Assembly (NCBI RefSeq): GCF_000253255.1
Contig: NC_015580.1
Span: 527,001 to 591,000 of the forward strand
Reading direction: 5' to 3'
Source of the DNA: Novosphingobium sp. PP1Y
GTDB taxonomy: Bacteria; Pseudomonadota; Alphaproteobacteria; Sphingomonadales; Sphingomonadaceae
Length of the DNA stretch: 64,000 bases
Part shown: positions 18,782 through 26,649 of the stretch, piece by piece
Layout of the letters: each line of letters opens with the position of its first letter
Position numbering within the stretch: position 1 is the first letter of the stretch
The notes under the pieces: generated by a model
What the model saw: the letters and a program-made list of their open reading frames with translations, nothing else
Databases searched by the model: none
What the model was told of the DNA's origin: nothing
Made by a program: the position numbers and the translations under genes

Positions 18782-18832
18782 GGCTCCGCTCAGGGCGCGG
18801 CAAGGAGGAAGCCGGCCCTTGGCGCCCAACCT

Positions 18833-19234
18833 TCAGACGAGGCCGAGCCTTGCCAGTTCCCGCGCCAGCTTGGGCGGCATGATATCGCCCGAGCTTTCGC
18901 CGTCGCCCAGGTCGCGCGGGGCGTCCTCTTCCTTGAGATAGCGCCAGCCCTGGTGGGCGCGCTTGGGCTTGGTCACGACCGGGATCAGCTTGGGGGCGAG
19001 GCGGATCCACCAGCGGCCGTCCTCGCGCTGTTCGAAGCCGAGGATCGGGGAGCGGCCGATGAGGGCGTGTTCGTAGATCCAGTAAAGCGAACCGCCCGCC
19101 ATTTCCTCGTGCCGCTTGGGCAGGTAGCGCGTCGTCAGGCGCGCTTCGCCGATGTCTGCGTGGCTTTCCAGCCATGCGCGCAGGTCCGCCGGGCTCTCGG
19201 CGGAATAGGCGATCTTGGTCATGTGCAGCGGCAT
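18833..19234 (-). CDS. DUF1489 family protein
   Basis: A 133-residue soluble protein of the alphaproteobacterial DUF1489 family: TRYLPKRHEEMAGGSLYWIY and HALIGRSPILGFEQREDGRWW are its conserved blocks. No catalytic motif or signal peptide is visible, and the function is unknown. An alternative ATG lies at 19222. It converges with nudC and is 28 bases downstream of mgtE on the same strand. Confidence 0.8.
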   Translation of the reverse strand: MPLHMTKIAYSAESPADLRAWLESHADIGEARLTTRYLPKRHEEMAGGSLYWIYEHALIGRSPILGFEQREDGRWWIRLAPKLIPVVTKPKRAHQGWRYLKEEDAPRDLGDGESSGDIMPPKLARELARLGLV

Positions 19235-19262
19235 GGGAACGAAGATAGGTATTCGCGGTGGG

Positions 19263-20708
19263 TCAGGCGAGTCCGGTCAGCACGGCAAGGCCGAGGAACG
19301 AGAAAAATCCCATGGTGTCGGTGGCCGTCGTGACGAAAACCGCGGACGATACGGCCGGGTCGATGCGGAAGCGGTCGAGCGTGACCGGCACGAGGATGCC
19401 GGCAAGACCGGCGACGAGGTTGTTGATCACCATGGCCGCCCCGATGACGGCGCCCAGCAGCGGGTTGGAGAACAACAGCGTGGTGCCCCCGCCGATCAGC
19501 AGGCCGAGCGCAGCGCCGTTGGCCGTGGCGATGCGCAGTTCGCGCAGGATCATGCGCACGGTATTGGAATCGGTCAGCTGGTTGGTGGCGATGGCGCGCA
19601 CCACCACGGCCAGCGTCTGCGTCCCGGCATTGCCGCCCATCCCCGATACGATCGGCATGAGCACCGCAAGCAGCGCGAACCGGGTGATCGCGCCCTGGAA
19701 CAGTCCGACCACGGACGATGCCAGAATCGCGGTGGCAAGGTTGACGCACAGCCAGGTCAGGCGCGCGCGCACGGTGATCAGGATCGGCTCGTTGATGTCG
19801 CCATCACCGGCACCGGACAGGCGCAGGATGTCCTCGCTCGCCTCTTCCTGGATAATGTGGACGATGTCGTCGACGGTGATCTGGCCGATCAGGCGCCCGG
19901 CGGAATCGGTCACCGCAGCGGAGATCAGCGCGTACTTCTGGAAGCGCAGAGCCACTTCTTCCTGGTCCATGTCGACCGGGATCAGCGTCTGGTCGCGCGA
20001 CATCACGTCGTAGAGCGGAATGTTGCGCGGGCAGCGCAGAATCCAGGACAGCGCGCAAGTGCCGACCGGGCGGTGCATCGCGTCGACAATGAAGACTTCC
20101 CAGAACTCGGTCGGCAGTTCGCGGTGTTCGCGCAGGAAATCGATGAGATCGCCCACCGTCATCGTCTCGGGCACCGCGACGAACTCGCGGCTCATCAAAC
20201 GGCCGGCGGATTCCTCGGGATAGGAAAGCGCGGCCTCGATCGCGGCGCGGTCTTCGGGATCGAGTTCGGCAAGGACCGCCTGCTGGTCCTCGCGGTCGAG
20301 ATCCTCGATCATCGCGACGGCGTCGTCGGTGTCGAGCTGCTCGGCAATTTCGGCGACGACGTCGGCCGGCAGCGCCTCGATCAGGAGTTCGCGGACCCAG
20401 TCGTTGAGTTCGGCGATGACCTCGACGCCCATGAGGTCGCGAATCGAGCGGGCGAGCTGGAGGCGCTCATCCTCGTCGACCAGCTCTAAAAGGTCGGCGA
20501 TGTCGGCCGGGTGGAGCGGTTCGACCAGTTCGTAGACGCGGTCGGAGTCCTCCTCGTCGAGCGCATCCATGACGTTGCGCACGAATTCGGGCTTGAGGCG
20601 GTTCTCCTCGTCGAGGCTCTCGCTCTCGGGCGCAGGCGATTCCGCTTCTGCCTCTGCAGCGACGGCATCGTCCTGCTTCAGTTCGTCGTCGAGGTCCGCG
20701 CCGCTCAT
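19263..20708 (-). CDS. mgtE: Magnesium transporter MgtE
   Basis: A 481-residue MgtE. After an acidic N-terminal tail comes the MgtE_N superhelix (ALDEEDSDRVYELVEPLHPADIADL and related repeats), a CBS-domain pair containing LMSREFVAVPETMTVGDLI and DVMSRDQTLIPVDM, then five membrane helices from about residue 330 to the end, with the conserved GMGGNAGTQTLAV. MgtE is a Mg2+ channel closed by Mg2+ binding to its cytosolic domains. The ATG at 20708 is used; the open frame beyond it reads into the cyclophilin promoter region. Confidence 0.94.
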   Translation of the reverse strand: MSGADLDDELKQDDAVAAEAEAESPAPESESLDEENRLKPEFVRNVMDALDEEDSDRVYELVEPLHPADIADLLELVDEDERLQLARSIRDLMGVEVIAELNDWVRELLIEALPADVVAEIAEQLDTDDAVAMIEDLDREDQQAVLAELDPEDRAAIEAALSYPEESAGRLMSREFVAVPETMTVGDLIDFLREHRELPTEFWEVFIVDAMHRPVGTCALSWILRCPRNIPLYDVMSRDQTLIPVDMDQEEVALRFQKYALISAAVTDSAGRLIGQITVDDIVHIIQEEASEDILRLSGAGDGDINEPILITVRARLTWLCVNLATAILASSVVGLFQGAITRFALLAVLMPIVSGMGGNAGTQTLAVVVRAIATNQLTDSNTVRMILRELRIATANGAALGLLIGGGTTLLFSNPLLGAVIGAAMVINNLVAGLAGILVPVTLDRFRIDPAVSSAVFVTTATDTMGFFSFLGLAVLTGLA

Positions 20709-20802
20709 AAGCGCCGGTCTAAGCGCCAATTTCGCAATTGCAACAGGCGAAGGAAGGGCCGCGGAAGATAGCTGTTCGGATACTTGTTCCGGACAGGCGC
20801 GC

Positions 20803-20830
20803 GTGACATTGGCGAGACGCAGCCTATATC
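20803..20830 (+). promoter_or_regulatory. Candidate promoter of the cyclophilin gene
   Basis: GTGACA (20803-20808) and TATATC (20825-20830) are spaced by 16 bp and lie 48 bases before the ATG. Assigned by eye to the sigma-70-type consensus. Confidence 0.45.
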
Positions 20831-20877
20831 GGGCCGGTGCCCGGATCCGCATCGACGCGGACAACAGGAGATTACAG

Positions 20878-21345
20878 ATGGCCGACGAATACCTGACGCT
20901 CACTCTCGACACCGGCAGCGGCGGTGGCGACGTCAAGATCAAGCTTCGCCCCGACCTGGCCCCCGGCCACGTCGAGCGCATCAAGGAGCTGACCGGCGAG
21001 GGCTTCTACGACGGCGTGAAGTTCCACCGCGTGATCCCCGGTTTCATGGCACAGGGCGGCTGCCCGCAGGGCACCGGCATGGGCGGTTCGGACAAGCCGG
21101 ACTTGCAGGCCGAATTCAACGCAGAGCCCCATGTGCGCGGCGTCTGCTCGATGGCTCGCACCAGCTACCCGCACTCGGCCAACAGCCAGTTCTTCATCTG
21201 CTTCGACGACGCCACCTTCCTCGACAAGCAGTACACTGTCTGGGGTCAGGTGGTCGAAGGCATGGAACACGTGGATGCGCTGCCCAAGGGCGAGCCGCCG
21301 CGCGAGCCGGGCAAGATCGTCAAGGCGACGGTATCGGAAGGCTGA
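20878..21345 (+). CDS. Peptidyl-prolyl cis-trans isomerase, cyclophilin type
   Basis: A 155-residue single-domain cyclophilin with no signal peptide, hence cytoplasmic (PpiB-like). The catalytic Arg and neighbours are in KFHRVIPGFMAQGG, and the substrate pocket shows SMART-like SMARTSYPHSANSQFFIC. CAGGAG nine bases upstream of the ATG at 20878 fixes the start; the frame is open further upstream but has no other signal. A strong terminator follows. Confidence 0.93.
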   Translation: MADEYLTLTLDTGSGGGDVKIKLRPDLAPGHVERIKELTGEGFYDGVKFHRVIPGFMAQGGCPQGTGMGGSDKPDLQAEFNAEPHVRGVCSMARTSYPHSANSQFFICFDDATFLDKQYTVWGQVVEGMEHVDALPKGEPPREPGKIVKATVSEG

Positions 21346-21366
21346 GCCCTACCGGTTCGAATGCAG

Positions 21367-21398
21367 GAAGGGGCGCCCCGGCCGGGGCGCCCCTTTTT
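21367..21398 (+). terminator. Rho-independent terminator after the cyclophilin gene
   Basis: A very GC-rich palindromic stem, GGGGCGCCCC-ggc-GGGGCGCCCC-like from about 21370, runs directly into TTTTT at 21394-21398, 25 bases after the stop. Confidence 0.85.
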
Positions 21399-21422
21399 CG
21401 TTGGCTCGGTGCCAGCAATCCC

Positions 21423-21456
21423 GTCCTTCGGCAGGTTCAAGCTGAGCCTGTCAAGG
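21423..21456. repeat. Dispersed intergenic repeat (TTGACAGGCTCAGCTTGAAC type)
   Basis: Read on the minus strand this begins TTGACAGGCTCAGCTTGAAC and continues CTGCCGAAGGAC. Intergenic elements of this shape are common in sphingomonads from general knowledge; only one copy is seen here. It fills the gap between the cyclophilin terminator and the end of the LysR gene. Confidence 0.4.
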
Positions 21457-21474
21457 CCTGCGGCGCTACCCGGC

Positions 21475-22359
21475 TCAGAGCCCCGCCTGCAGCAGCCACT
21501 CGTGGAAGATGCGCACCGGGCGGGTTTCCAGCGCCTTGGGACGGCAGACGAACCAGTAGCGGTACGGGCTCTCGACATCGATGTCGAACAGGCGGGCGAG
21601 GCGATTGTCGTGCGAGCGGCGGAAGTGGTCGTCGTGCATGATCGCGATGCCCAGCCCTTGCGCAGCTGCCTCGAGGACGAGCTGGCCGGAGTCGAAGCGG
21701 TCGATCGATGCCGGTTCGAGCTGCGGCATGCCGATTGCGGTCTTCCAGGCCTCGAAACTGTCGAACAGGTCGTTGTGGATCAGGATGGTCTGCTTCGAGA
21801 GCGTCTCGACATCGGGTGCTGAACCGATTTCCTCGGCAAGTCCTCTGGACACGATTCCATAGACCTTGTTGTGGTCGAGCTGGATCCGGTAGAAATTGGG
21901 ATCGGGCTCCTTAGCCAGGATGATCGCCGCGTCGAGGGTGTCGCCGACGCGATCCTCGAGGTGGGCGCCGGTATCGATGTCGATATGCAGGCGCGGATGC
22001 AGCTTGCGCAGTTCGGGCAGGCGCGGGAACAGGCGCTGGCCGCCGAACAGGGTCGGCACGCCAAGGTGCAGGCGCAGGACCTGGCCGCGGTCGATCTGCG
22101 ATTCGACGGCTTCGGCCAGTTCTTCCAGCTTGGGGCCGACGACGTTGTAGAAAGCCTGTCCTTCGTCGGTCAGCTTCATCGCCTGGTGCTGGCGGGTGAA
22201 CAGGCGCTTGCCTGTGAAATCTTCCAGCGCGGCGACGCGGCGGGAGAGGGCGGAGGGCGACAGGGCAAGTTCACTGGCTGCCGCCTTGGCCGAACCAAGG
22301 CGGACGACGCGCACGAAGGCTTCAAGTGCGCGCAGAGGGGGGAGGCGGCGTACGGGCAA
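21475..22359 (-). CDS. LysR family transcriptional regulator
   Basis: A 294-residue LysR-type regulator: N-terminal winged helix (LRALEAFVRVVRLGSAKAAA, then LSPSALSRRVAALE) and a LysR_substrate domain from about residue 90. The resemblance is to GcvA-like members. The start is TTG at 22359; an in-frame stop lies five codons upstream, so no earlier start is possible. No divergent target gene is present: upstream lies the 3' end of corC. The target genes and effector are unknown. Confidence 0.88.
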   Translation of the reverse strand: MPVRRLPPLRALEAFVRVVRLGSAKAAASELALSPSALSRRVAALEDFTGKRLFTRQHQAMKLTDEGQAFYNVVGPKLEELAEAVESQIDRGQVLRLHLGVPTLFGGQRLFPRLPELRKLHPRLHIDIDTGAHLEDRVGDTLDAAIILAKEPDPNFYRIQLDHNKVYGIVSRGLAEEIGSAPDVETLSKQTILIHNDLFDSFEAWKTAIGMPQLEPASIDRFDSGQLVLEAAAQGLGIAIMHDDHFRRSHDNRLARLFDIDVESPYRYWFVCRPKALETRPVRIFHEWLLQAGL

Positions 22360-22410
22360 TGTTTCGTCTTTTCATCCGGTCACGAGTCAACTGCTGGGCA
22401 GATGACGGCT

Positions 22411-23334
22411 TCAGTCTGTTGCGCTCTCGAGCTCCTCTACCGGCGGATGCAACCGTAATCGGGTGACGTGTCGCTCATTTCCTTCGGTTACCTCGATTCG
22501 CCAGCCGCTGTCGTGTTCCAGGATCGCTCCGACCTGTGGAACCTGCTCAGCCAGTACGAATGCGAGGCCGCCCAGTGTATCTACTGCTTCTTCAACTTCG
22601 GCAAGTCGTGGATCGATTCGTTCCGCAACTTCATCGAGTTCCACGCGGGCGTCGGCATCCCACATGCCGTCTTCCAGCGGCAGCAGAAGTTCTTCGGGCG
22701 CATCGTCGTGTTCGTCTTCGATACTGCCGACGATTTCTTCGACGAGATCCTCGATGGTGATGATGCCGTCGGTCCCCGAGTACTCGTCGATCACGACGGC
22801 CAGGTGCGTGCGGCGTGCGCGCATGTCGGCCAGTACGTCCAGCGCCCCGCGCGCCTGCGGCACGTAGAGCGGCTGGCGCATCAGGCTGGTCCAGTCGGCC
22901 GGCGCCGGCAGTCCACGCGCGAGGATCGGGAAGATATCCTTGATGTGGATCATCCCGCGGATCTCGTCGAGCGATTCCCCGTAAACCGGCATGCGGCTGT
23001 GACCGTGTTCCGCAAAGGCCTCGACCACTTCTTCCCACGATGCCGAGGCCGGGATGGCAATGATGTCGCCGCGCGGCACCGCGACGTCGTCGGCATCGTG
23101 CTCGCTGAAGTGCAGGAGGTTGCGCAGCATCTGCCGCTCGAGCTGCGACAGGTCGCCGTTGGGCTGCGCCCCATGTTCGGCGTCGCCCTCGTGTTCGTTG
23201 ATGACGTCTTCGATCTGCGCCCTGAGCGACTGATCTGCGTCTGCGTGAAAAAGTCTCCGGAAGACACGCCAAAGCGTGCCGCTACTGTCCGGATCTCCCG
23301 AGCCGGGCTCGGTGTGGCGGCCATTGTCGGCCAT
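22411..23334 (-). CDS. corC: CBS-domain protein of the CorC/hemolysin family
   Basis: A 307-residue cytoplasmic protein with two CBS domains (AVPRGDIIAIPASASWEEVV and HLAVVIDEYSGTDGIITIED) and a C-terminal CorC_HlyC domain. Proteins of this type assist magnesium/cobalt efflux or are the soluble partner of YbeX-type systems. It follows ybeY by 28 bases, the standard order phoH-ybeY-corC, so the three are probably one operon. The usual next gene, lnt, is missing and replaced by the LysR gene. Confidence 0.9.
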   Translation of the reverse strand: MADNGRHTEPGSGDPDSSGTLWRVFRRLFHADADQSLRAQIEDVINEHEGDAEHGAQPNGDLSQLERQMLRNLLHFSEHDADDVAVPRGDIIAIPASASWEEVVEAFAEHGHSRMPVYGESLDEIRGMIHIKDIFPILARGLPAPADWTSLMRQPLYVPQARGALDVLADMRARRTHLAVVIDEYSGTDGIITIEDLVEEIVGSIEDEHDDAPEELLLPLEDGMWDADARVELDEVAERIDPRLAEVEEAVDTLGGLAFVLAEQVPQVGAILEHDSGWRIEVTEGNERHVTRLRLHPPVEELESATD

Positions 23335-23362
23335 CGTGACTGGTTACCCCTTCAAACCTGAT

Positions 23363-23848
23363 TCAGTCGTCATATGGGTCGGCGATCCCCAATTGGGCAA
23401 GTGCTTTCGTCTCCAGTGCTTCCATTGCTTCGGCATCGGCATCGGAAATCTCGTGGTCGTGGCCGGCCAGGTGGAGCAGTCCGTGAACGACGAGGTGACT
23501 GGCGTGATCCTCGACCGATATGCCCTTTTCCGCGGCTTCGCGGGCGCAGGTCTCGAAGGCGAGAGCGATGTCGCCGAGCATCTCGGGCGGGCCATCGGCT
23601 TCCAGTTCGAGTACCTGATCGCGCTCAAGCATCGGAAAGGAAAGGACATTGGTCGGCTTGTCCTTTTCGCGCCATTCGCGGTTCAGGACGTGGACTTCGG
23701 CGTCGCAGGTGAACAGCACGCTCGTCACGAGCCGCGGATTCGCGAGCTCGGGCGCCACCTGTGCCAGAGCCGCGCAGGCGCGCTCGGTCAGCTCCGCCCA
23801 ATCGGTGCTTTCCGGCCAGGGCTCTTCGATATCGATTTCGAGATTCAT
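23363..23848 (-). CDS. ybeY: Endoribonuclease YbeY, 16S rRNA maturation factor
   Basis: A 161-residue protein with the metal-binding motif H-G-x-L-H-L-x-G-H-D-H (HGLLHLAGHDHE), the family hallmark. YbeY acts in 16S rRNA 3'-end processing and 70S ribosome quality control. The start is set at 23848 (MNLEIDIEEPW); the open frame beyond it runs into an intergenic repeat and is not plausible protein. It lies between phoH and corC on the same strand. Confidence 0.94.
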   Translation of the reverse strand: MNLEIDIEEPWPESTDWAELTERACAALAQVAPELANPRLVTSVLFTCDAEVHVLNREWREKDKPTNVLSFPMLERDQVLELEADGPPEMLGDIALAFETCAREAAEKGISVEDHASHLVVHGLLHLAGHDHEISDADAEAMEALETKALAQLGIADPYDD

Positions 23849-23888
23849 CGCTACTGCCTCTAGCGGTTTGCGGCGGTGCAAGGAAGCT

Positions 23889-23914
23889 GGATCCCCGCCT
23901 TTGCGGGGATGACG
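23889..23914. repeat. Palindromic intergenic repeat, ATCCCCGC-N4-GCGGGGAT
   Basis: ATCCCCGC-cttt-GCGGGGAT forms a perfect 8-bp stem followed by GACG. Two partial copies of the right arm (CGGGGATGAC) follow at about 23921 and 23957, and a full inverted copy lies at 24016-24040, all within the ybeY-phoH gap. Confidence 0.65.
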
Positions 23915-24015
23915 GGCGCGCGGGGATGACGGGGGGCGGGGGGAAGACTGGAGTACGCGGGGATGACGAGAGGTCAACTGGCTGGGGCAGGACGCGAACG
24001 ACAGCCGTCAGCCGC

Positions 24016-24040
24016 TATCCCCGCGAAGGCGGGGATCCAG
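24016..24040. repeat. Second copy of the ATCCCCGC palindromic repeat
   Basis: ATCCCCGC-gaag-GCGGGGAT followed by CCAG, in opposite orientation to the copy at 23889. Together they could fold into hairpins in the phoH-ybeY transcript. Confidence 0.65.
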
Positions 24041-24073
24041 CGACTACACAGACAGGGCCGAACCGAAACTGCC

Positions 24074-25111
24074 CTACTTGCTCTCGTCGTACTGCGACAG
24101 AGGTCCCTCGTAAGCCTCGACGATCCGCCCGACGATCGGGTGGCGCACAACGTCGGCGGCGGTGAAGCGGGTGACGTTGATGCCGTCGATCCCTTCCAGC
24201 TTCTGGACGCCGTCGGCCAGGCCGCTCATGCGGTCGCCGCCGGGGATGTCGACCTGCCTGGGGTCGCCGCAGACGACCATGCGGCTGTTCTGGCCGAAGC
24301 GGGTGAGGAACATCTTCATCTGCTCGCGCGTGGTGTTCTGCGCTTCGTCGAGGATGACGAAGGCATCGGCCAGCGTGCGGCCGCGCATGAAGGCGATCGG
24401 CGCGATCTCGATCTCTCCCGAGGCGAGGCGTCGTTCCACCTGTTCGGGCGGCATGCAGTCGTAGAGCGCGTCGTACAGGGGCCGCAGGTAGGGATCGACC
24501 TTGTCCTTCATGTCGCCGGGCAGGAAGCCCAGCTTCTCACCGGCTTCGACTGCCGGGCGCGAGAGGATCAGGCGTTGCACCGAACCGGTCATGAGCTGGC
24601 TGACCGCCTGTGCGACGGCAAGGTAGGTCTTGCCGGTGCCGGCCGGGCCGAGCGCGAAGATGACGTCCGAACGGGCCAGCGCGCGCATGTAGTCGATCTG
24701 CGTCGCCGAGCGCGGCACGATCGTTTTCCTGCGGGTGCGGATCATGATCGGCGGCGCGCCCTGGTCGCCGGAGATGATGCCTTCGAGCGTGGGTTCGGCC
24801 GACATCGTGATCAATGATTCGACTGCGCCTGCATCGAGATCCTGTCCTTGTTCGAGGCGGTGGTACATGCCGGTGAGAGTTTCGCGGGCCCTGGCCACGG
24901 CATCTTCCGGACCTTCGATCTGGATGCGATTGCCGCGCGCCGCGATGTAAACGCCGAGCCGGTTCTCAACCTGTACGAGATTGGCGTCGAACTGGCCGAA
25001 CAGGGCGCCTAGCAGCGTGGGTTCGTCGAATTGTATTTCGACACGGGCCCGGCGGTGGGTTTCGGGCCTGAACTGCGCCGGGTCATCGGCACGGGCTGCT
25101 TTGCGGGCCAT
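24074..25111 (-). CDS. PhoH family ATPase
   Basis: A 345-residue PhoH/YbeZ protein. An N-terminal KH-like region is followed by the P-loop domain: Walker A GPAGTGKT, then RLILSRPAVEAGEKLGFLPG, and Walker B AFVILDEAQNTT. The family is an ATPase linked to RNA metabolism and works with YbeY. The start is the ATG at 25111 with AAAGGAG just upstream. In many alphaproteobacteria miaB lies directly upstream; here a lipoprotein gene and an alpha/beta hydrolase intervene. Confidence 0.93.
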   Translation of the reverse strand: MARKAARADDPAQFRPETHRRARVEIQFDEPTLLGALFGQFDANLVQVENRLGVYIAARGNRIQIEGPEDAVARARETLTGMYHRLEQGQDLDAGAVESLITMSAEPTLEGIISGDQGAPPIMIRTRRKTIVPRSATQIDYMRALARSDVIFALGPAGTGKTYLAVAQAVSQLMTGSVQRLILSRPAVEAGEKLGFLPGDMKDKVDPYLRPLYDALYDCMPPEQVERRLASGEIEIAPIAFMRGRTLADAFVILDEAQNTTREQMKMFLTRFGQNSRMVVCGDPRQVDIPGGDRMSGLADGVQKLEGIDGINVTRFTAADVVRHPIVGRIVEAYEGPLSQYDESK

Positions 25112-25317
25112 GCGCTCCTTTCGGGCAAAACGTGTGCTGTTCTGTAAGCGAAGATGGTCCCGCTCCGGGCAGCTTGCAAGCTCTCGCGCACCCGGCGCAG
25201 ATCGATTCCTGGTGGATAACCCATAAACCTCCCCGGATCCTGCGGGATGGGCCGGCCGCAAGCCGGATCGAGGCAAGGCGCATTGCCGGGGCGAAGGACC
25301 AAGGCTATCCATGTCCC

Positions 25318-25899
25318 ATGAACCGCCAGCACATTTTTCCGCTCGCCCTCTTGGCCGTCCCGGCCCTGCTGCTCGCCTCGTGCAAGGGCGAGGAACCCGC
25401 TCCCGAGACCAGCGCAACCGCGACCGGCGAGGCCTCCGAAGCCGCGGTCACGCCGGTTACGGTCGAAAGCTGGCTTGAAGAAAGCGCCGCGAAGGATCTG
25501 GGCGGTCAGACCGATTCGCTGCAGTACGCCCGCGCCGAGGCCGATCTGGACGGCGACGGCGTCGATGAAGTGCTCGCCTATGTCGGCGGCCCGATGATGT
25601 GCGGGACGGGCGGCTGCAATCTCGTCGTGCTCAAGCGCGATGGAGAAGGCTACAGGCAGGTCGGCGACCTCTCGGTGGTCCAGCTTCCGGTAGGCGTGCT
25701 GTCCAGCAAGACGAACGGCTGGAAGGACCTTGCCGTCTCGGTTTCGGGCGGCGGCAGGCCGGGCGGCATCATGCGCGTCCCCTTCGATGGCAAGGCCTAT
25801 GCCCGCAACCCGACGGTCAGCCCGGCGGAGCCGGTCGATTCGATCGGCAAGGAACTGATCGCGGACAAACCGCTCAAACCGCTCAAGCCCGGCGCGTAA
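25318..25899 (+). CDS. Hypothetical lipoprotein with EF-hand-like Asp repeat
   Basis: A 193-residue protein of unknown function. The start at 25318 gives a clear lipoprotein signal ending in L-A-S-C (Cys about 20), followed by a Thr/Ala/Glu-rich linker. DLDGDGVDEVLAYVGG resembles the calcium-binding loop of FG-GAP or EF-hand-like proteins. GPMMCGTGGCNLVVL contains a close Cys pair. The C-terminus holds the short tandem KPLKPLKP. It is transcribed opposite to its neighbours, diverging from phoH over 206 bp and converging with the hydrolase. Confidence 0.72.
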   Translation: MNRQHIFPLALLAVPALLLASCKGEEPAPETSATATGEASEAAVTPVTVESWLEESAAKDLGGQTDSLQYARAEADLDGDGVDEVLAYVGGPMMCGTGGCNLVVLKRDGEGYRQVGDLSVVQLPVGVLSSKTNGWKDLAVSVSGGGRPGGIMRVPFDGKAYARNPTVSPAEPVDSIGKELIADKPLKPLKPGA

Positions 25900-25915
25900 G
25901 CACCGCACGTACGTT

Positions 25916-25953
25916 CTCAGGCGGGACGTTTGAGCTCAGGCGGGACGTTCGAG
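25916..25953. repeat. 19-bp tandem duplication at the hydrolase 3' end
   Basis: CTCAGGCGGGACGTTTGAG (25916-25934) is followed directly by CTCAGGCGGGACGTTCGAG (25935-25953), one mismatch. The second copy contains the stop codon and last codons of the hydrolase; the first repeats them just downstream. Confidence 0.8.
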
Positions 25954-26649
25954 CCAGCGGCGCATCGCCGCGGTCACGGCTGCGGGCTGCTCCATGGCGG
26001 AAAGGTGGCCGCTGTCGGCTATTCGCTCCAGCACGGCGCCGGGAATGGCGGCGGCGATCTCTTCCGAAAGCGCGGGCGGCGTCAGCGCATCCTGCTCGCC
26101 GACGAGGACCAGGGTGGGGACCTTGATCGCCGGCAGGTCGTCGCGCGAATCGGGGCGGGTGATGATCGCGTTCTGCTGGCGGGCATAGACCTCGAAGCCG
26201 GTCCGCAGCGCCATGGCGACGACCTGTTCGCGCAGGTCTTCCGGCGCCTCGGGATGCACCAGCCGCGCCAGCCCCTCGCGGGCAACGGCTTCGTAGCCGC
26301 GCTGCTCGGCCGCCGCGATCGTGCCCCGGCGCATGGCGGAGGTGTGGCGATTGTCGGCGCGGGCATTGGTGTCGAGCAGGGCAAGGCGAGTGACGCGGCC
26401 CGGGGCCTGCCGCCAGATCTCCAGCGCGACGTAGCCGCCCATCGACAGGCCGGCGACGGCAAACCGCTCCGGCGCGTTCGCGAGGATGCGGCTGGCCATG
26501 ACCGCGATCGAATCGTCGCGCAAGGTGTCGCCGATGGTGAACTCGGCAATGTCCCACAAGCCGGAGACCTGCGCTTCCCACAAGGCGGCGTCGCAGGCGA
26601 GGCCGGGGATCAGGACGAGCGGTTGGCGGCCCTCCACGCCGTCGCTCAC
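25936..26649 (-). CDS. Alpha/beta hydrolase
   Basis: A 237-residue alpha/beta-fold hydrolase. The nucleophile elbow is GLSMGG, the likely acid is in VLVGEQD and the catalytic His in DSGHLS. Family members are esterases, lactonases and related enzymes; the substrate is not apparent. The start is a GTG at 26649 overlapping the miaB stop (GTGA), so translation is coupled to miaB. No signal peptide. Confidence 0.85.
   Translation of the reverse strand: MSDGVEGRQPLVLIPGLACDAALWEAQVSGLWDIAEFTIGDTLRDDSIAVMASRILANAPERFAVAGLSMGGYVALEIWRQAPGRVTRLALLDTNARADNRHTSAMRRGTIAAAEQRGYEAVAREGLARLVHPEAPEDLREQVVAMALRTGFEVYARQQNAIITRPDSRDDLPAIKVPTLVLVGEQDALTPPALSEEIAAAIPGAVLERIADSGHLSAMEQPAAVTAAMRRWLERPA

Noticed and set aside
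23881..24045. Repeated GGGGATGAC units as a CRISPR array
   Set aside because: The units are irregular, in both orientations and have no constant spacer length; no cas genes are present.
25211..25219. GGTGGATAA as a DnaA box
   Set aside because: A single near-match (8 of 9) in a promoter gap with no further boxes, dnaA gene or AT-rich unwinding element; not evidence for an origin.
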